Of a DNA stretch of 64,000 nucleotides, positions 27,028 through 35,942 are shown piece by piece. Source of the stretch: Halobacillus shinanisalinarum (GTDB lineage: Bacteria; Bacillota; Bacilli; Bacillales; Halobacillaceae); contig NZ_CP095074.1 in NCBI RefSeq assembly GCF_022919835.1, forward strand, positions 4,690,001 to 4,754,000. Reading direction: 5' to 3'. The notes below the pieces were generated by a model. It searched no databases and was not told where the DNA came from. It saw only the letters and a list, made by a program, of their open reading frames with translations. Each line of letters starts with the position of its first letter. Position 1 is the stretch's first letter. The translations under genes were made by a program, and so were the position numbers.

Positions 27028-27605
27028 TTGAATTTACCAAATAAGATTACATTATCAAGAATTTTTCTTATTCCAATTTTCATTATTTTAATGAGTGTTC
27101 CTTTTCAATGGGGAAGCTTTCAAATGGGCGACCAATCACTGCCCATCTCCCATTTAGCTGGTGCATTGCTGTTTATTATTGCCTCTACAACGGATTGGAT
27201 TGATGGATATATCGCACGTAAATATAATCTGGTTACCAATTTAGGGAAATTCCTTGATCCGCTGGCGGATAAGTTGCTAGTAAGCGCTGCTTTGATTCTG
27301 TTAGTGGAGATAGGTCTGGCTCCGGCTTGGATTGTCATTTTAATTATCAGTCGTGAATTTGCCGTCACAGGATTGCGGCTAGTGGCTGCAGGGAAGGTAG
27401 TGTTCTCGCTGCCAGTCAGATGGGAAAACTCAAAACTTGGATTCAAATTGTTGCGATCTCCATTCTTTTACTGCACAATTGGCCGCTCGCATACGTCGGC
27501 TTTCCCCTTGGACAGATTGCCTTGTATGCCGCTTTAATTATTACGGTTGTTTCAGGGTATGATTATTTCGTAAAAAATTGGCACGTTATGAGAGGTTCAA
27601 AATGA
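27028..27605 (+). pseudogene. pgsA: Phosphatidylglycerophosphate synthase with one-base frameshift
   Basis: CDP-diacylglycerol-glycerol-3-phosphate phosphatidyltransferase makes the precursor of phosphatidylglycerol in the membrane. TTG 27028 follows AGGAGTGG. The CDP-alcohol phosphotransferase motif is complete: DWIDGYIARK ... GKFLDPLADK. After VAAG the frame goes wrong; the correct continuation (GSVLAASQMGKLKTWIQIVA to the stop at 27603) lies one frame over, so one base is missing in or next to GGGAAGG at 27391-27397. Restoring one G gives VAAGEGSVLAAS, aligning with relatives. As pgsA is essential in Bacillus, sequencing error is likely. The joined product would be about 192 aa. The stop overlaps the cinA start by four bases. 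Confidence 0.9.
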
Positions 27606-28831
27606 GAACTGAAATTATTGCCGTAGGTACAGAGCTTTTATTAGGGCAAATCGCAAATACGAATGCTCAGTGGATTTCAAAAAAACTAGCTAAGTATGGA
27701 GCACCCGTGTATTTTCATGGTGTGGTAGGAGATAACATGGAACGCGCCATTAAAACATTTGAGGTGGCTAGTGAACGCTCGGACGTGATTATCGTTACAG
27801 GAGGACTTGGCCCTACAGAGGACGATTTAACACGTGATGCAGTGAAACCTTTGTTGAAACAGAACTTAGTGATTCATGAAAACACACTTGCGAAAATCGA
27901 GTCTGTTTATAGGAAGAACAACCGTCAGATGACAACGAATAATCGTAAGCAGGCATTGGTGTTCGAACATGCCAGTGTATTGGCAAATGCGGAAGGGATG
28001 GCTCCAGGGCAACTGGTTAAACATGATCAGACTTTATTTGTCTTTCTTCCTGGGGTCCCTTCTGAGATGAAAAGTTTAATGGAAGAGCATGTTCTGCCTT
28101 ATCTAATTGATGTTTTTCAATTAGAGTCAGAAATTGTTTCAGAAATGCTCAGGTTTATAGGCATTGGCGAATCAACACTTGAGCATAAACTAGAAGATAT
28201 CATCAAACATCAGCAAGACCCGACGATTGCCCCTCTTGCTGCAGAAGGAGAGGTTGGCTTAAGGCTCACGGCTTCAGGAGCGAATGCAAAAGCTAAGATT
28301 GCCGCCTTAAAAGCGGACGTTTTGCAAAGGGTCGGCAGGTATTATTATGGCAGTGACGATATGACAATCGAAGAAAAAGTTAGGGATCTGCTTAAGGCCA
28401 AAGGGATGACACTAGGCTCTGCTGAGAGCCTGACAGGCGGTAAGTTTATCGAACGACTCATAGCACTGCCCGGAGCATCGGCTGTCTGCGAAGGTGGCCT
28501 TGTTGCTTATACGGCTCAAGCAAAAGAGAGTGTGATTGGCGTATCCGCTGATCTTATTAAGCAACATGGAACGATTAGTGAGGAATGTGCAAAAGCAATG
28601 GCTACACAGGCGCAAAAACGTCTCAGTGTAGAGGCAGCGATTAGCTTTACAGGAGTAGCAGGTCCAGACAATAGTGAAGGCCAGGAGCCGGGTGTAGTTT
28701 ACATTGCTCTTCAAATTGGAGGGCAAGACCCAATTGTTGAAAGACATCATTTTGAAGGCGGAAGAGATAACGTTCGCACACGTGCTGTAAAAAAAGGGTA
28801 TGAAATTATTTTTCATCACTTGAAAAAGTAG
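27602..28831 (+). CDS. cinA: CinA-like protein (ADP-ribose pyrophosphatase/NMN amidohydrolase family)
   Basis: 409 aa. The N-terminal MoaB/MogA-like domain has EIIAVGTELLLGQIANTN and IIVTGGLGPTEDDLTRD; the C-terminal nicotinamide-nucleotide amidase domain (about 250-409) has SAESLTGGKFIERL and SFTGVAGPD. ATG 27602 overlaps the pgsA stop (ATGA) and has GAGAGG upstream; a frame extending back to 27578 belongs to pgsA sequence. In Bacillus cinA precedes recA and is linked to competence and NAD salvage, as seen here. Confidence 0.93.
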   Translation: MRTEIIAVGTELLLGQIANTNAQWISKKLAKYGAPVYFHGVVGDNMERAIKTFEVASERSDVIIVTGGLGPTEDDLTRDAVKPLLKQNLVIHENTLAKIESVYRKNNRQMTTNNRKQALVFEHASVLANAEGMAPGQLVKHDQTLFVFLPGVPSEMKSLMEEHVLPYLIDVFQLESEIVSEMLRFIGIGESTLEHKLEDIIKHQQDPTIAPLAAEGEVGLRLTASGANAKAKIAALKADVLQRVGRYYYGSDDMTIEEKVRDLLKAKGMTLGSAESLTGGKFIERLIALPGASAVCEGGLVAYTAQAKESVIGVSADLIKQHGTISEECAKAMATQAQKRLSVEAAISFTGVAGPDNSEGQEPGVVYIALQIGGQDPIVERHHFEGGRDNVRTRAVKKGYEIIFHHLKK

Positions 28832-28916
28832 TTATCCATTACCCATGAGAGGAATATCTGCTCTTTTGCTATAGAAAAATGTAAAAGTAGCATAGGGACT
28901 CCTTCTGAAAAAAAAG

Positions 28917-28930
28917 GGAACATTTATTCG
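28917..28930 (+). promoter_or_regulatory. LexA (SOS) box upstream of recA
   Basis: GGAACATTTATTCG matches the Bacillus LexA site CGAACATATGTTCG at 11 of 14 positions, keeping the GAAC and TTCG half-sites. It lies 9 bases upstream of the recA -35, as expected for SOS repression. Confidence 0.7.
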
Positions 28931-28938
28931 CTTTTTAG

Positions 28939-28967
28939 TTGGCAAATACTAAAAAACAAGTTATGAT
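28939..28967 (+). promoter_or_regulatory. SigA promoter of recA
   Basis: TTGGCA (28939-28944), a 17-base spacer and TATGAT (28962-28967), about 30 bases before the recA start. Confidence 0.75.
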
Positions 28968-28996
28968 TAGGATAGTAATTTTGAAAGGGGAATATT

Positions 28997-30043
28997 ATGA
29001 GTGATCGTAAGCAAGCGTTAGATATGGCATTAAGACAAATTGAGAAACAATTTGGTAAAGGATCGATTATGAAGCTTGGGGAACAGGCTGAACAAAGAAT
29101 AAGTACAGTTTCCAGCGGATCGCTTGCCCTTGATGTAGCTCTAGGTGTGGGTGGGTATCCTCGCGGCAGAATTGTTGAAATATATGGACCAGAATCCTCT
29201 GGTAAAACGACAGTTGCCTTACACGCAATTGCCGAAGCTCAAAGACAAGGTGGACAAGCAGCTTTTATTGATGCAGAGCACGCGCTTGACCCGGTTTATG
29301 CACGAGCGCTTGGTGTAGATATTGAGGAGCTATTGCTGTCACAGCCTGATACAGGGGAACAAGCATTGGAAATTGCCGAAGCGTTGGTACGTAGCGGTGC
29401 TGTTGATATGGTAGTTGTCGATTCTGTAGCTGCCCTTGTACCGAAGGCTGAAATTGAAGGCGAGATGGGTGATGCCCACGTGGGTCTTCAGGCTCGTTTA
29501 ATGTCCCAAGCTTTGAGAAAACTATCTGGTGCGATTAATAAATCGAAAACGACAGCGATCTTTATTAACCAAATTCGTGAAAAGGTCGGTGTGATGTTTG
29601 GTAACCCTGAAACGACGCCTGGGGGCCGTGCACTTAAATTCTATTCATCTGTAAGACTAGAAGTACGCCGCGCCGAAACGTTAAAACAAGGCGATGAAAT
29701 GGTAGGGAACAAAACGAGATTAAAAGTTGTTAAAAACAAAGTAGCTCCCCCATTCAAGAAAGCTGAAGTTGACATTATGTACGGGGAAGGGATCTCAAGA
29801 GAAGGTGAATTATTAGATATCGGTACTGATCTAGACTTAGTTCAAAAGAGTGGATCCTGGTATTCTTACAATAATGAAAGAATGGGTCAGGGACGAGAAA
29901 ATGCCAAAAAGTACTTGAAGGAAAATGAAGAGGTGTATCAAGAAATTAAAGGATTAGTCCGAGCGCATTATGATATGGATGGCTCCTCTGCCGAAGAAAA
30001 GAAAGAAAAGACTTCTGAAAGTCAAGAATCTCTCGATGTATAG
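28997..30043 (+). CDS. recA: Recombinase RecA
   Basis: Strand-exchange ATPase and SOS coprotease, 348 aa. Walker A is GPESSGKTT (about 65-73), followed by [39 protein letters not shown] is the Walker B/loop region, and [19 protein letters not shown] covers DNA-binding loop L2. The acidic Lys/Glu/Ser tail is usual. The start has GAAAGGGGA upstream, with a LexA box and SigA promoter before it. No frame defect is seen. Confidence 0.98.
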   Translation: MSDRKQALDMALRQIEKQFGKGSIMKLGEQAEQRISTVSSGSLALDVALGVGGYPRGRIVEIYGPESSGKTTVALHAIAEAQRQGGQAAFIDAEHALDPVYARALGVDIEELLLSQPDTGEQALEIAEALVRSGAVDMVVVDSVAALVPKAEIEGEMGDAHVGLQARLMSQALRKLSGAINKSKTTAIFINQIREKVGVMFGNPETTPGGRALKFYSSVRLEVRRAETLKQGDEMVGNKTRLKVVKNKVAPPFKKAEVDIMYGEGISREGELLDIGTDLDLVQKSGSWYSYNNERMGQGRENAKKYLKENEEVYQEIKGLVRAHYDMDGSSAEEKKEKTSESQESLDV

Positions 30044-30053
30044 ATGAAAGATG

Positions 30054-30114
30054 ATGGTCCCTTGATTAAACGCGTGCTTATGGCACTTGTTTGAAGAGAG
30101 GGACTATTTTTGTT
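30054..30114 (+). terminator. Terminator after recA
   Basis: GGTCCCT near 30055 pairs with AGAGGGACT near 30098, with further pairing inside (GTGC/GGCAC), followed by ATTTTTGTTTTG. Confidence 0.7.
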
Positions 30115-30333
30115 TTGCGAAAAGATTTTAACACAAGCGTTCCGGAGACACGAAAACTAGACAATCGGTTCTGGTCTTCGCGGGTACGCAGGACCGTTTG
30201 CAAATGGCGCAGGACGTGTTGAACTTAGTTAAATTTCAACTAACGTGTCTATCAGAATGCCCAGAGTTTCTCCTATAAATAGACAGACTGTTTGTAATCT
30301 TTTGTTTAATGGGGGTGCAGATTTGACGATTCC
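30115..30333 (+). other. Non-coding tract upstream of rny
   Basis: I see no gene or repeat here. It contains GTTGAA-CTTAGTTAAA-TTTCAAC (about 30218), a weak hairpin, and ends at the rny promoter. Confidence 0.4.
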
Positions 30334-30362
30334 TTGACAATCCTTATTCTCAAGCATAAAAT
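30334..30362 (+). promoter_or_regulatory. SigA promoter of rny
   Basis: Perfect -35 TTGACA (30334-30339), a 17-base spacer and TAAAAT (30357-30362). The leader to the rny start is about 105 bases. Confidence 0.8.
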
Positions 30363-30475
30363 GAATGTGTATCATTTTCATATTTATATCTTATTTAAAA
30401 CGTAATGAAACTGAAAATGAATCGTTTGTACATGCCGACAAACGGACCAAGTTTATAGCAAGAGGAGGTGAAACT

Positions 30476-32035
30476 ATGGATATGATATCCATCATCTTCA
30501 GTTTGCTTGCCCTTATCGTCGGTTCTGTTGTTGGTTATCTCATTCGGAAATCTATTGCGGAAGCGAAAATCTCAAGTGCAGAGGACCTTGCGAAACAAAT
30601 TGTTGAAGAAGGTCGGCGCAATGCTGATTCTGCGAAGAAAGAAGCTCTTCTAGAAGCTAAAGAAGAAAATCAGACATTTCGTCAAGAAGCGGAAAATGAG
30701 ATTCGCGAACGCCGCATGGAATTACAGAAAACTGAAAATCGATTAACACAGAAAGAAGAGAATCTTGATCGTAAGAGTGGAACTTTAGATCAACGTGACT
30801 TGTCACTCGAAAAGAAAGAGGGGACTCTTGCCGAAAGACAACAACAAATTGAAGAAATGGAAAGCAAAGTGAAAGCGATGCTTCAAGAACAGCAAGCAGA
30901 GCTTGAACGTGTCTCTGGTCTAACATCAGACCAAGCGAAACAAGTCATTCTCGAGCGTGTGGAGCAGGAAGTTTCTCATGAGTCAGCACTTATGGTTAAA
31001 GAAGCAGAAAACCGTGCTAAAGAAGAGGCTGATAAGAAAGCGAAGAACATTCTTTCACTTGCCCTTCAACGCTGTGCCGCTGACCATGTGGCAGAGACTA
31101 CTGTATCAGTAGTTAACTTGCCTAACGACGAAATGAAAGGGCGGATTATTGGTCGTGAAGGACGTAATATCCGTACGTTAGAAACGCTTACTGGTATTGA
31201 TCTCATTATTGATGATACACCTGAAGCTGTTATACTATCTGGTTTCGATCCTATTCGTCGGGAAACAGCACGGATGGCTTTAGAGAAACTTGTTCAGGAT
31301 GGTAGAATTCATCCAGCACGCATCGAAGAGATGGTTGATAAATCGCGTCGCGAAGTGGATGATTACATTCGCGAGGTTGGGGAGGAAACGACCTTTGAAA
31401 TTGGGGTTCACGGTTTACATCCTGATCTCGTTAAAATTCTCGGTCGCCTGAAATATCGTACAAGCTACGGACAAAATGTTCTTAAGCACTCAACAGAGGT
31501 GGCCTATCTGTCTGGTCTCCTTGCAGCGGAGCTCGGGGAGGATGAGACACTGGCTCGTCGCGCTGGACTATTGCATGACATAGGTAAAGCGATTGACCAT
31601 GAAGTGGAAGGAAGTCACGTGGAAATTGGTAAGGAACTAGCTACCAAATATAAAGAGAACGATGTCGTAATTAATGCGATTGCGTCTCACCATGGTGACG
31701 AAGAACCTACATCTGTCATTGCTGTACTTGTTGCAGCAGCTGATGCTCTTTCAGCAGCACGTCCAGGTGCGAGAAGCGAGACACTTGAGAACTATATCAA
31801 ACGTCTTGAGAAGCTTGAGGAGATTTGTGAATCTTATGGCGGTGTTGAAAAGTCGTTTGCTATTCAGGCTGGACGAGAAGTTCGAATTATCGTTCGCCCG
31901 GATGAAATTGACGATTTAAAAGCAACAAGCCTGGCTAGGGATATACGTAATCAAATTGAGGGTGAACTCGATTATCCAGGACATATTAAAGTAACAGTGA
32001 TTCGTGAAACACGTTCAGTGGAATATGCGAAATAG
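30476..32035 (+). CDS. rny: Ribonuclease Y
   Basis: The membrane-anchored endoribonuclease initiates decay and maturation of many mRNAs. ATG 30476 is preferred (AGAGGAGGTG 5 bases upstream); an open frame extends back to 30365 but covers the leader. Length is 519 aa. Order: one N-terminal membrane helix (about 3-23), a long coiled coil (about 30-210) rich in Glu/Arg/Gln, a KH domain ([15 protein letters not shown]), an HD domain with catalytic [14 protein letters not shown], and a conserved C-terminal part. RicA, one of its specificity factors, is encoded at 37.5 kb. Confidence 0.97.
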   Translation: MDMISIIFSLLALIVGSVVGYLIRKSIAEAKISSAEDLAKQIVEEGRRNADSAKKEALLEAKEENQTFRQEAENEIRERRMELQKTENRLTQKEENLDRKSGTLDQRDLSLEKKEGTLAERQQQIEEMESKVKAMLQEQQAELERVSGLTSDQAKQVILERVEQEVSHESALMVKEAENRAKEEADKKAKNILSLALQRCAADHVAETTVSVVNLPNDEMKGRIIGREGRNIRTLETLTGIDLIIDDTPEAVILSGFDPIRRETARMALEKLVQDGRIHPARIEEMVDKSRREVDDYIREVGEETTFEIGVHGLHPDLVKILGRLKYRTSYGQNVLKHSTEVAYLSGLLAAELGEDETLARRAGLLHDIGKAIDHEVEGSHVEIGKELATKYKENDVVINAIASHHGDEEPTSVIAVLVAAADALSAARPGARSETLENYIKRLEKLEEICESYGGVEKSFAIQAGREVRIIVRPDEIDDLKATSLARDIRNQIEGELDYPGHIKVTVIRETRSVEYAK

Positions 32036-32039
32036 TAGA

Positions 32040-32077
32040 TGAAGCGGTCTTCACTGGCCGCTTCATTTTCATTTTTT
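32040..32077 (+). terminator. Terminator after rny
   Basis: TGAAGCGG and CCGCTTCA form an 8-bp stem followed by TTTTCATTTTTT. Confidence 0.85.
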
Positions 32078-32124
32078 GACCTTATCATTCATAAACAAAA
32101 TGCATAGTAAGAAAGGAAAAGATA

Positions 32125-32922
32125 ATGAGAATACTTTTTATAGGTGATGTCGTAGGATCCCCGGGTCGAGAGATGGTTGACGAATACGTACCTAAATTAA
32201 AACAGAAATATCAACCGGCCGTTACCATTATTAATGGTGAAAATGCGGCAGCAGGCAAAGGGATAACTGAAAAGATTTACCGTAGATTCTTAGAAGTAGG
32301 AGCTCAAGCGGTTACACTAGGGAATCACTCCTGGGATAAACAAGAAATCTTTGAATTTATTGATCACGCGGACTACTTAGTACGTCCTGCCAATTTTCCA
32401 GAGGGCACACCAGGGAAAGGGATTACCTATGTCAAAACGCCCAAAGCAGAAGTAGCCGTCATCAATTTACAAGGACGTACCTTTTTAGCTCCCAATGATG
32501 ATCCGTTCAGAAAAATTGATGACCTGATTGAAGAAGCAAAAAAGAGAACGCCGATTATTTTCTTAGATTTTCATGCGGAAGCTACAAGTGAAAAACAAGC
32601 AATGGGGTGGTATGTGGATGGACGAGTCAGCATAAATGTTGGAACACATACACATATCCAAACGGCAGATGAGCGCATTTTACCAAACGGAACAGCTTAC
32701 ATTTCCGATGTAGGTATGACTGGACCGTATGATGGCATACTTGGTATGGAGCGTGAAGCCGTTTTAAAAAGATTTCTAACCAATTTGCCGGTACGTTTTG
32801 AAGTCCCAAAGAAGGGAAGAACACAACTAAGTGGATTTTTAGTAGATGTGGATGAAGCGACTGGCCGTGCAACAAAAGTAAAACGGATTCAGATTAATGA
32901 GGATCATCCGTTCTTTGGCTGA
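32125..32922 (+). CDS. ymdB: YmdB calcineurin-like phosphodiesterase
   Basis: 265 aa. YmdB hydrolyses cyclic nucleotides (2',3'- and 3',5'-cNMP) and in B. subtilis affects biofilm and late adaptive gene expression through RNA levels. Metal ligands appear in order: FIGDVVGSPGR (Asp), INGENAA (Glu/Asn), LGNHSWD (Asn-His), DFHAEATSEK (His) and NVGTHTHIQTAD (His-x-His). It follows rny, the usual arrangement. GAAAGGAAAAG precedes the ATG. Confidence 0.93.
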   Translation: MRILFIGDVVGSPGREMVDEYVPKLKQKYQPAVTIINGENAAAGKGITEKIYRRFLEVGAQAVTLGNHSWDKQEIFEFIDHADYLVRPANFPEGTPGKGITYVKTPKAEVAVINLQGRTFLAPNDDPFRKIDDLIEEAKKRTPIIFLDFHAEATSEKQAMGWYVDGRVSINVGTHTHIQTADERILPNGTAYISDVGMTGPYDGILGMEREAVLKRFLTNLPVRFEVPKKGRTQLSGFLVDVDEATGRATKVKRIQINEDHPFFG

Positions 32923-32958
32923 TTGTTTGAATTTTGCGAAAAATTCCTGCATAATGAA

Positions 32959-32988
32959 AAGGGAATATTCTACATCTGCACAGAATAT
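32959..32988 (+). promoter_or_regulatory. Probable SigH promoter of spoVS
   Basis: AAGGGAATA at about 32959 and AGAATAT at about 32982 resemble the SigH -35 (AGGAWWT) and -10 (RGAAT) elements; the spacing of about 15 is slightly long. B. subtilis spoVS is known to be SigH-dependent. Confidence 0.45.
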
Positions 32989-33031
32989 AGTAGTTATGGA
33001 ACAACCATAGTGAATGAAGGAGGAGCTAGTA

Positions 33032-33291
33032 ATGGAAGTATTAAAAGTATCAGCTAAATCCGTACCTAATTCAGTAGCAGGAGCCCTGGCAAATGTTATC
33101 AGGGAACGTGGAACAGCCGAGATTCAAGCCATAGGGGCAGGTGCGCTTAACCAATCCGTGAAAGCGGTTGCGATCGCCCGGGGTTTGTTGCGCCAAGCGG
33201 AATTGATCTCATTTGTATTCCCGCATTTACCGATATCATGATTGATGAGGAGGAACGTACGGCGATTAAACTGATTGTCGAGCCTCGTTAA
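33032..33291 (+). pseudogene. spoVS: Stage V sporulation protein S with one-base frameshift
   Basis: SpoVS is an Alba-like small protein (86 aa) needed for spore coat and cortex development and septation control. ATG 33032 follows GAAGGAGG. Residues 1-51 are canonical (MEVLKVSAKSVPNSVAGALA ... AVAIARG). After ARG the frame changes: adding one T to GGTTTGTTG at about 33181-33187 restores GFVAPSGIDLICIPAFTDI followed by the usual ERTAIKLIVEPR and the stop at 33289. The actual frame ends early at 33241. A T-run miscall is the simplest cause; a true mutation would disturb sporulation. Confidence 0.92.
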
Positions 33292-33328
33292 TTTCGTTGT
33301 CTTCATAATTACAAATAAAAATGTTGTG

Positions 33329-33366
33329 AAACCGCACGCTCATGTAGAGTATGTGCGGTTTTTTTA
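33329..33366 (+). terminator. Terminator after spoVS
   Basis: AACCGCAC and GTGCGGTT enclose a 15-base loop and are followed by seven Ts. Confidence 0.88.
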
Positions 33367-33461
33367 GTGTGTAAAAAAAGATCTCGCTTCCTTGGTTTTA
33401 TCGAATTAAAGGTAAGCGTTTCATAAAGAAATCAAATGTCCACTCAAAACATACACTAGGG

Positions 33462-33490
33462 TTTGCTGTTTTTTATATTCATGATACTAT
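33462..33490 (+). promoter_or_regulatory. SigA promoter of tdh-kbl
   Basis: TTGCTG (33462-33467), 17 bases, TACTAT (33485-33490). The -10 lies inside a perfect palindrome. Confidence 0.6.
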
Positions 33491-33503
33491 TATGAATATA
33501 AAA
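33471..33503 (+). promoter_or_regulatory. Perfect inverted repeat over the tdh promoter, candidate operator
   Basis: TTTTATATTCAT (33471-33482) and ATGAATATAAAA (33492-33503) are exact 12-base inverted repeats with a 9-base centre containing the -10 box. The location would let a dimeric repressor occlude RNA polymerase. Confidence 0.6.
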
Positions 33504-33541
33504 GGAATAAATCCTTGTTCAAGTAGATAGGAGTGTTCTCT

Positions 33542-34582
33542 GTGAATGGAACAATGAAAGCTATTGTAAAGCATCATCATGGATCTGGTGCAGAACTTCG
33601 TGAAGTTTCTATACCTGGCATTCAGGATGATGAAGTACTTATTCGTGTAAAAGCTACATCCATCTGTGGTACAGATGTTCATATTTATAATTGGGATGAA
33701 TGGTCAGCGAGTCGGGTAAAGCCGCCTTATGTATTTGGCCATGAATTTGCTGGTGAAATCGTGGAGATCGGATCAAAAGTCAATAATTTCTCTATCGGTG
33801 ATTATGTAAGTGCAGAAACACACCTCGTCTGTGGTCATTGCCCGCAATGTTTAACAGGTCAATCTCATATTTGTGAAAACACACAAATCATAGGTGTCGA
33901 TACACAAGGCTGTTTTGCTGAGTATATAGCCTTGCCTGCGAGCAACCTCTGGAGAAATCCAGAAGGCTTACCGACAGATATCGCTTCTATTCAGGAGCCG
34001 ATGGGAAATGCTGTTCACACAGTGTTAAGCGGTGATGTAGCTGGTAAAACCGTAGCTATTATCGGATGTGGACCTATTGGCTTAATGGCTGTAGGTGTGG
34101 CTAAGGCTGCAGGTGCCTCCCAGGTACTTGCGTTTGACTTAAATGCCTACCGGCTGGAACTTGCGAAAGAAATGGGAGCGACGGCGACCATTCATTCTGG
34201 CGAGACAGACCCAGTAAAAGAAGCGAAAGAACGGACACATCAACATGGTGTCGATGTCGTTTGTGAAATGAGCGGACATCCAGTGGCGATGGACCAAGGG
34301 TTTAAAATGATTACAAATGGAGGAAGAGTCTCGATTTTAAGTCTTCCAACTACACCTGTAACGCTTGATATTACCAATGATGTTGTGTTTAAAGGTGTAC
34401 ATGTTGAAGGAATTACCGGACGTAAAATGTACGAAACATGGCAGCAGGTGTCCCGTTTGCTAGATTCAGGACAAGTGGATGTGAAGCCGGTCCTTACACA
34501 CCATTTTGATCTTGAGGAATTTGAAAAAGGCTTTCAGTTAATGAATGAAGGAAAATGCGGTAAAGTAGTGTTACACCCATAA
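33542..34582 (+). CDS. tdh: L-threonine 3-dehydrogenase
   Basis: Oxidises threonine to 2-amino-3-ketobutyrate with NAD, the first step of threonine catabolism to glycine. It is a zinc-dependent medium-chain dehydrogenase of 346 aa from GTG 33542 (AGGAG 8 bases upstream). The catalytic zinc site is SICGTDVHIYN and GHEFAGEI; the structural zinc cysteines are in CGHCPQCLTGQSHIC; the NAD fold is IIGCGPIGLMAVGVAK. It forms an operon with kbl (21 bases apart). Confidence 0.95.
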   Translation: MNGTMKAIVKHHHGSGAELREVSIPGIQDDEVLIRVKATSICGTDVHIYNWDEWSASRVKPPYVFGHEFAGEIVEIGSKVNNFSIGDYVSAETHLVCGHCPQCLTGQSHICENTQIIGVDTQGCFAEYIALPASNLWRNPEGLPTDIASIQEPMGNAVHTVLSGDVAGKTVAIIGCGPIGLMAVGVAKAAGASQVLAFDLNAYRLELAKEMGATATIHSGETDPVKEAKERTHQHGVDVVCEMSGHPVAMDQGFKMITNGGRVSILSLPTTPVTLDITNDVVFKGVHVEGITGRKMYETWQQVSRLLDSGQVDVKPVLTHHFDLEEFEKGFQLMNEGKCGKVVLHP

Positions 34583-34603
34583 CTATGAAGGAGGATGATC
34601 GTC

Positions 34604-35779
34604 ATGAAAGGTTTTGAATACTTACAGGAACAGCTGGATGAAATGAAGGATGAAGGGACGTTTAGAAAGCTGATCCCATTAGAATCAGCACAAGGCTCAA
34701 AAGTAGTCATTAAAGGAAAAGAAGTGATCCAGCTTTCTTCTAATAACTATTTAGGGTTAACCTCCCACTCAAAAATGAAAAAAGCTGCCGATGAAGCCAA
34801 CGAAAAGTTTGGGGTAGGTACAGGGTCCGTTCGTACGATTGCAGGTACACTGCAAATGCATGAAGATTTTGAAGAGAAACTGGCGAAATTTAAGCATACC
34901 GAAGCGGCTCTTGTGTTCCAATCTGGTTTTACAACAAACCAGGGTGTGCTTTCATCTATTTTAACAGACCAAGATGTCGTAATCTCTGATGAACTGAACC
35001 ATGCTTCCATTATTGATGGCATTCGTCTAACGAAAGCGTCACGTAAAATTTACAAGCATGTTGATATGGATTCCTTGGAGCAGGCCTTGAAAGAAAGCTC
35101 AGACTTCAGAACACGACTTGTGGTAACAGATGGTGTGTTCTCCATGGATGGAAATATTGCACCCCTCCCGCAAATCGTTGAGCTTGCCGAAAAATATGAT
35201 GCACTAATTATGGTCGATGATGCTCATGCAAGTGGTGTGTTAGGTGATAACGGACGTGGTACCGTTAACCATTTCGGGCTTGATGGACGTGTTCACATTC
35301 AAGTAGGGACATTGAGTAAAGCAATCGGCGTGTTAGGCGGTTATGTAGCAAGTACGAAGACACTCCGTGAGTATTTAATTCATAAAGGCCGTCCGTTCCT
35401 ATTCAGTACGTCACATCCACCTGCTGTCACAGCAGCTAACGATGCCGCCATCGATGTGCTGCTTGAAGAGCCAGAGCTGATTGAAAAGCTTTGGGCCAAT
35501 ACAAAATTCTTTAAAGACGGCTTGGAGAAGGCAGGTTTTGATACAGGAATTAGTGAAACACCAATTACCCCTGTTATGATTGGTGATGATGCCTTAACAC
35601 ATAAATTCTCTGATGAACTGTTTAAAGAAGGTGTGTTCGCCCAAGGGATTGTATTCCCAACTGTGCAACGCGGAAAAGGTCGGATACGTACAATCGTAAC
35701 AGCCGAACACACGAAGGAAGAACTTCAAGAAGCGTTACAGGCTTTTGAAACTGTTGGGAAAAGGTTAGATATTTTGTAA
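34604..35779 (+). CDS. kbl: Glycine C-acetyltransferase (2-amino-3-ketobutyrate CoA ligase)
   Basis: A PLP enzyme of the alpha-oxoamine synthase family. It splits the Tdh product with CoA into glycine and acetyl-CoA. 391 aa from ATG 34604 (GAAGGAGG 9 bases upstream; the ATG at 34595 abuts that site). The PLP lysine is in GTLSKAIGVLGGYV, with the Asp/His pair in MVDDAHASGVLG. BioF is a close paralogue family, but the tdh neighbour settles the assignment. Confidence 0.94.
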   Translation: MKGFEYLQEQLDEMKDEGTFRKLIPLESAQGSKVVIKGKEVIQLSSNNYLGLTSHSKMKKAADEANEKFGVGTGSVRTIAGTLQMHEDFEEKLAKFKHTEAALVFQSGFTTNQGVLSSILTDQDVVISDELNHASIIDGIRLTKASRKIYKHVDMDSLEQALKESSDFRTRLVVTDGVFSMDGNIAPLPQIVELAEKYDALIMVDDAHASGVLGDNGRGTVNHFGLDGRVHIQVGTLSKAIGVLGGYVASTKTLREYLIHKGRPFLFSTSHPPAVTAANDAAIDVLLEEPELIEKLWANTKFFKDGLEKAGFDTGISETPITPVMIGDDALTHKFSDELFKEGVFAQGIVFPTVQRGKGRIRTIVTAEHTKEELQEALQAFETVGKRLDIL

Positions 35780-35789
35780 AATGGGTCCT

Positions 35790-35822
35790 AAGCCACTATG
35801 ATAGAGATCATAGTGGCTTTAC
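35790..35822 (+). terminator. Terminator after kbl
   Basis: AAGCCACTATGAT-AGAG-ATCATAGTGGCTT is a 13-bp perfect stem with a short T tract. Confidence 0.85.
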
Positions 35823-35942
35823 TTATGCTGGAGAGCGCACGATTGTGTGACAATCCTTATGAATTATGGTTAGCCCTTAATATTTTCATGTAAAATTGAT
35901 ATAATGAGACAGTTAGCATGCTCTGTTTGAAAGGAGATCGTA

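Noticed and set aside
30365..30475. N-terminal extension of RNase Y from the upstream ATG
   Set aside because: It overlaps the promoter region, lacks a ribosome site, and the family starts at the membrane helix of ATG 30476.
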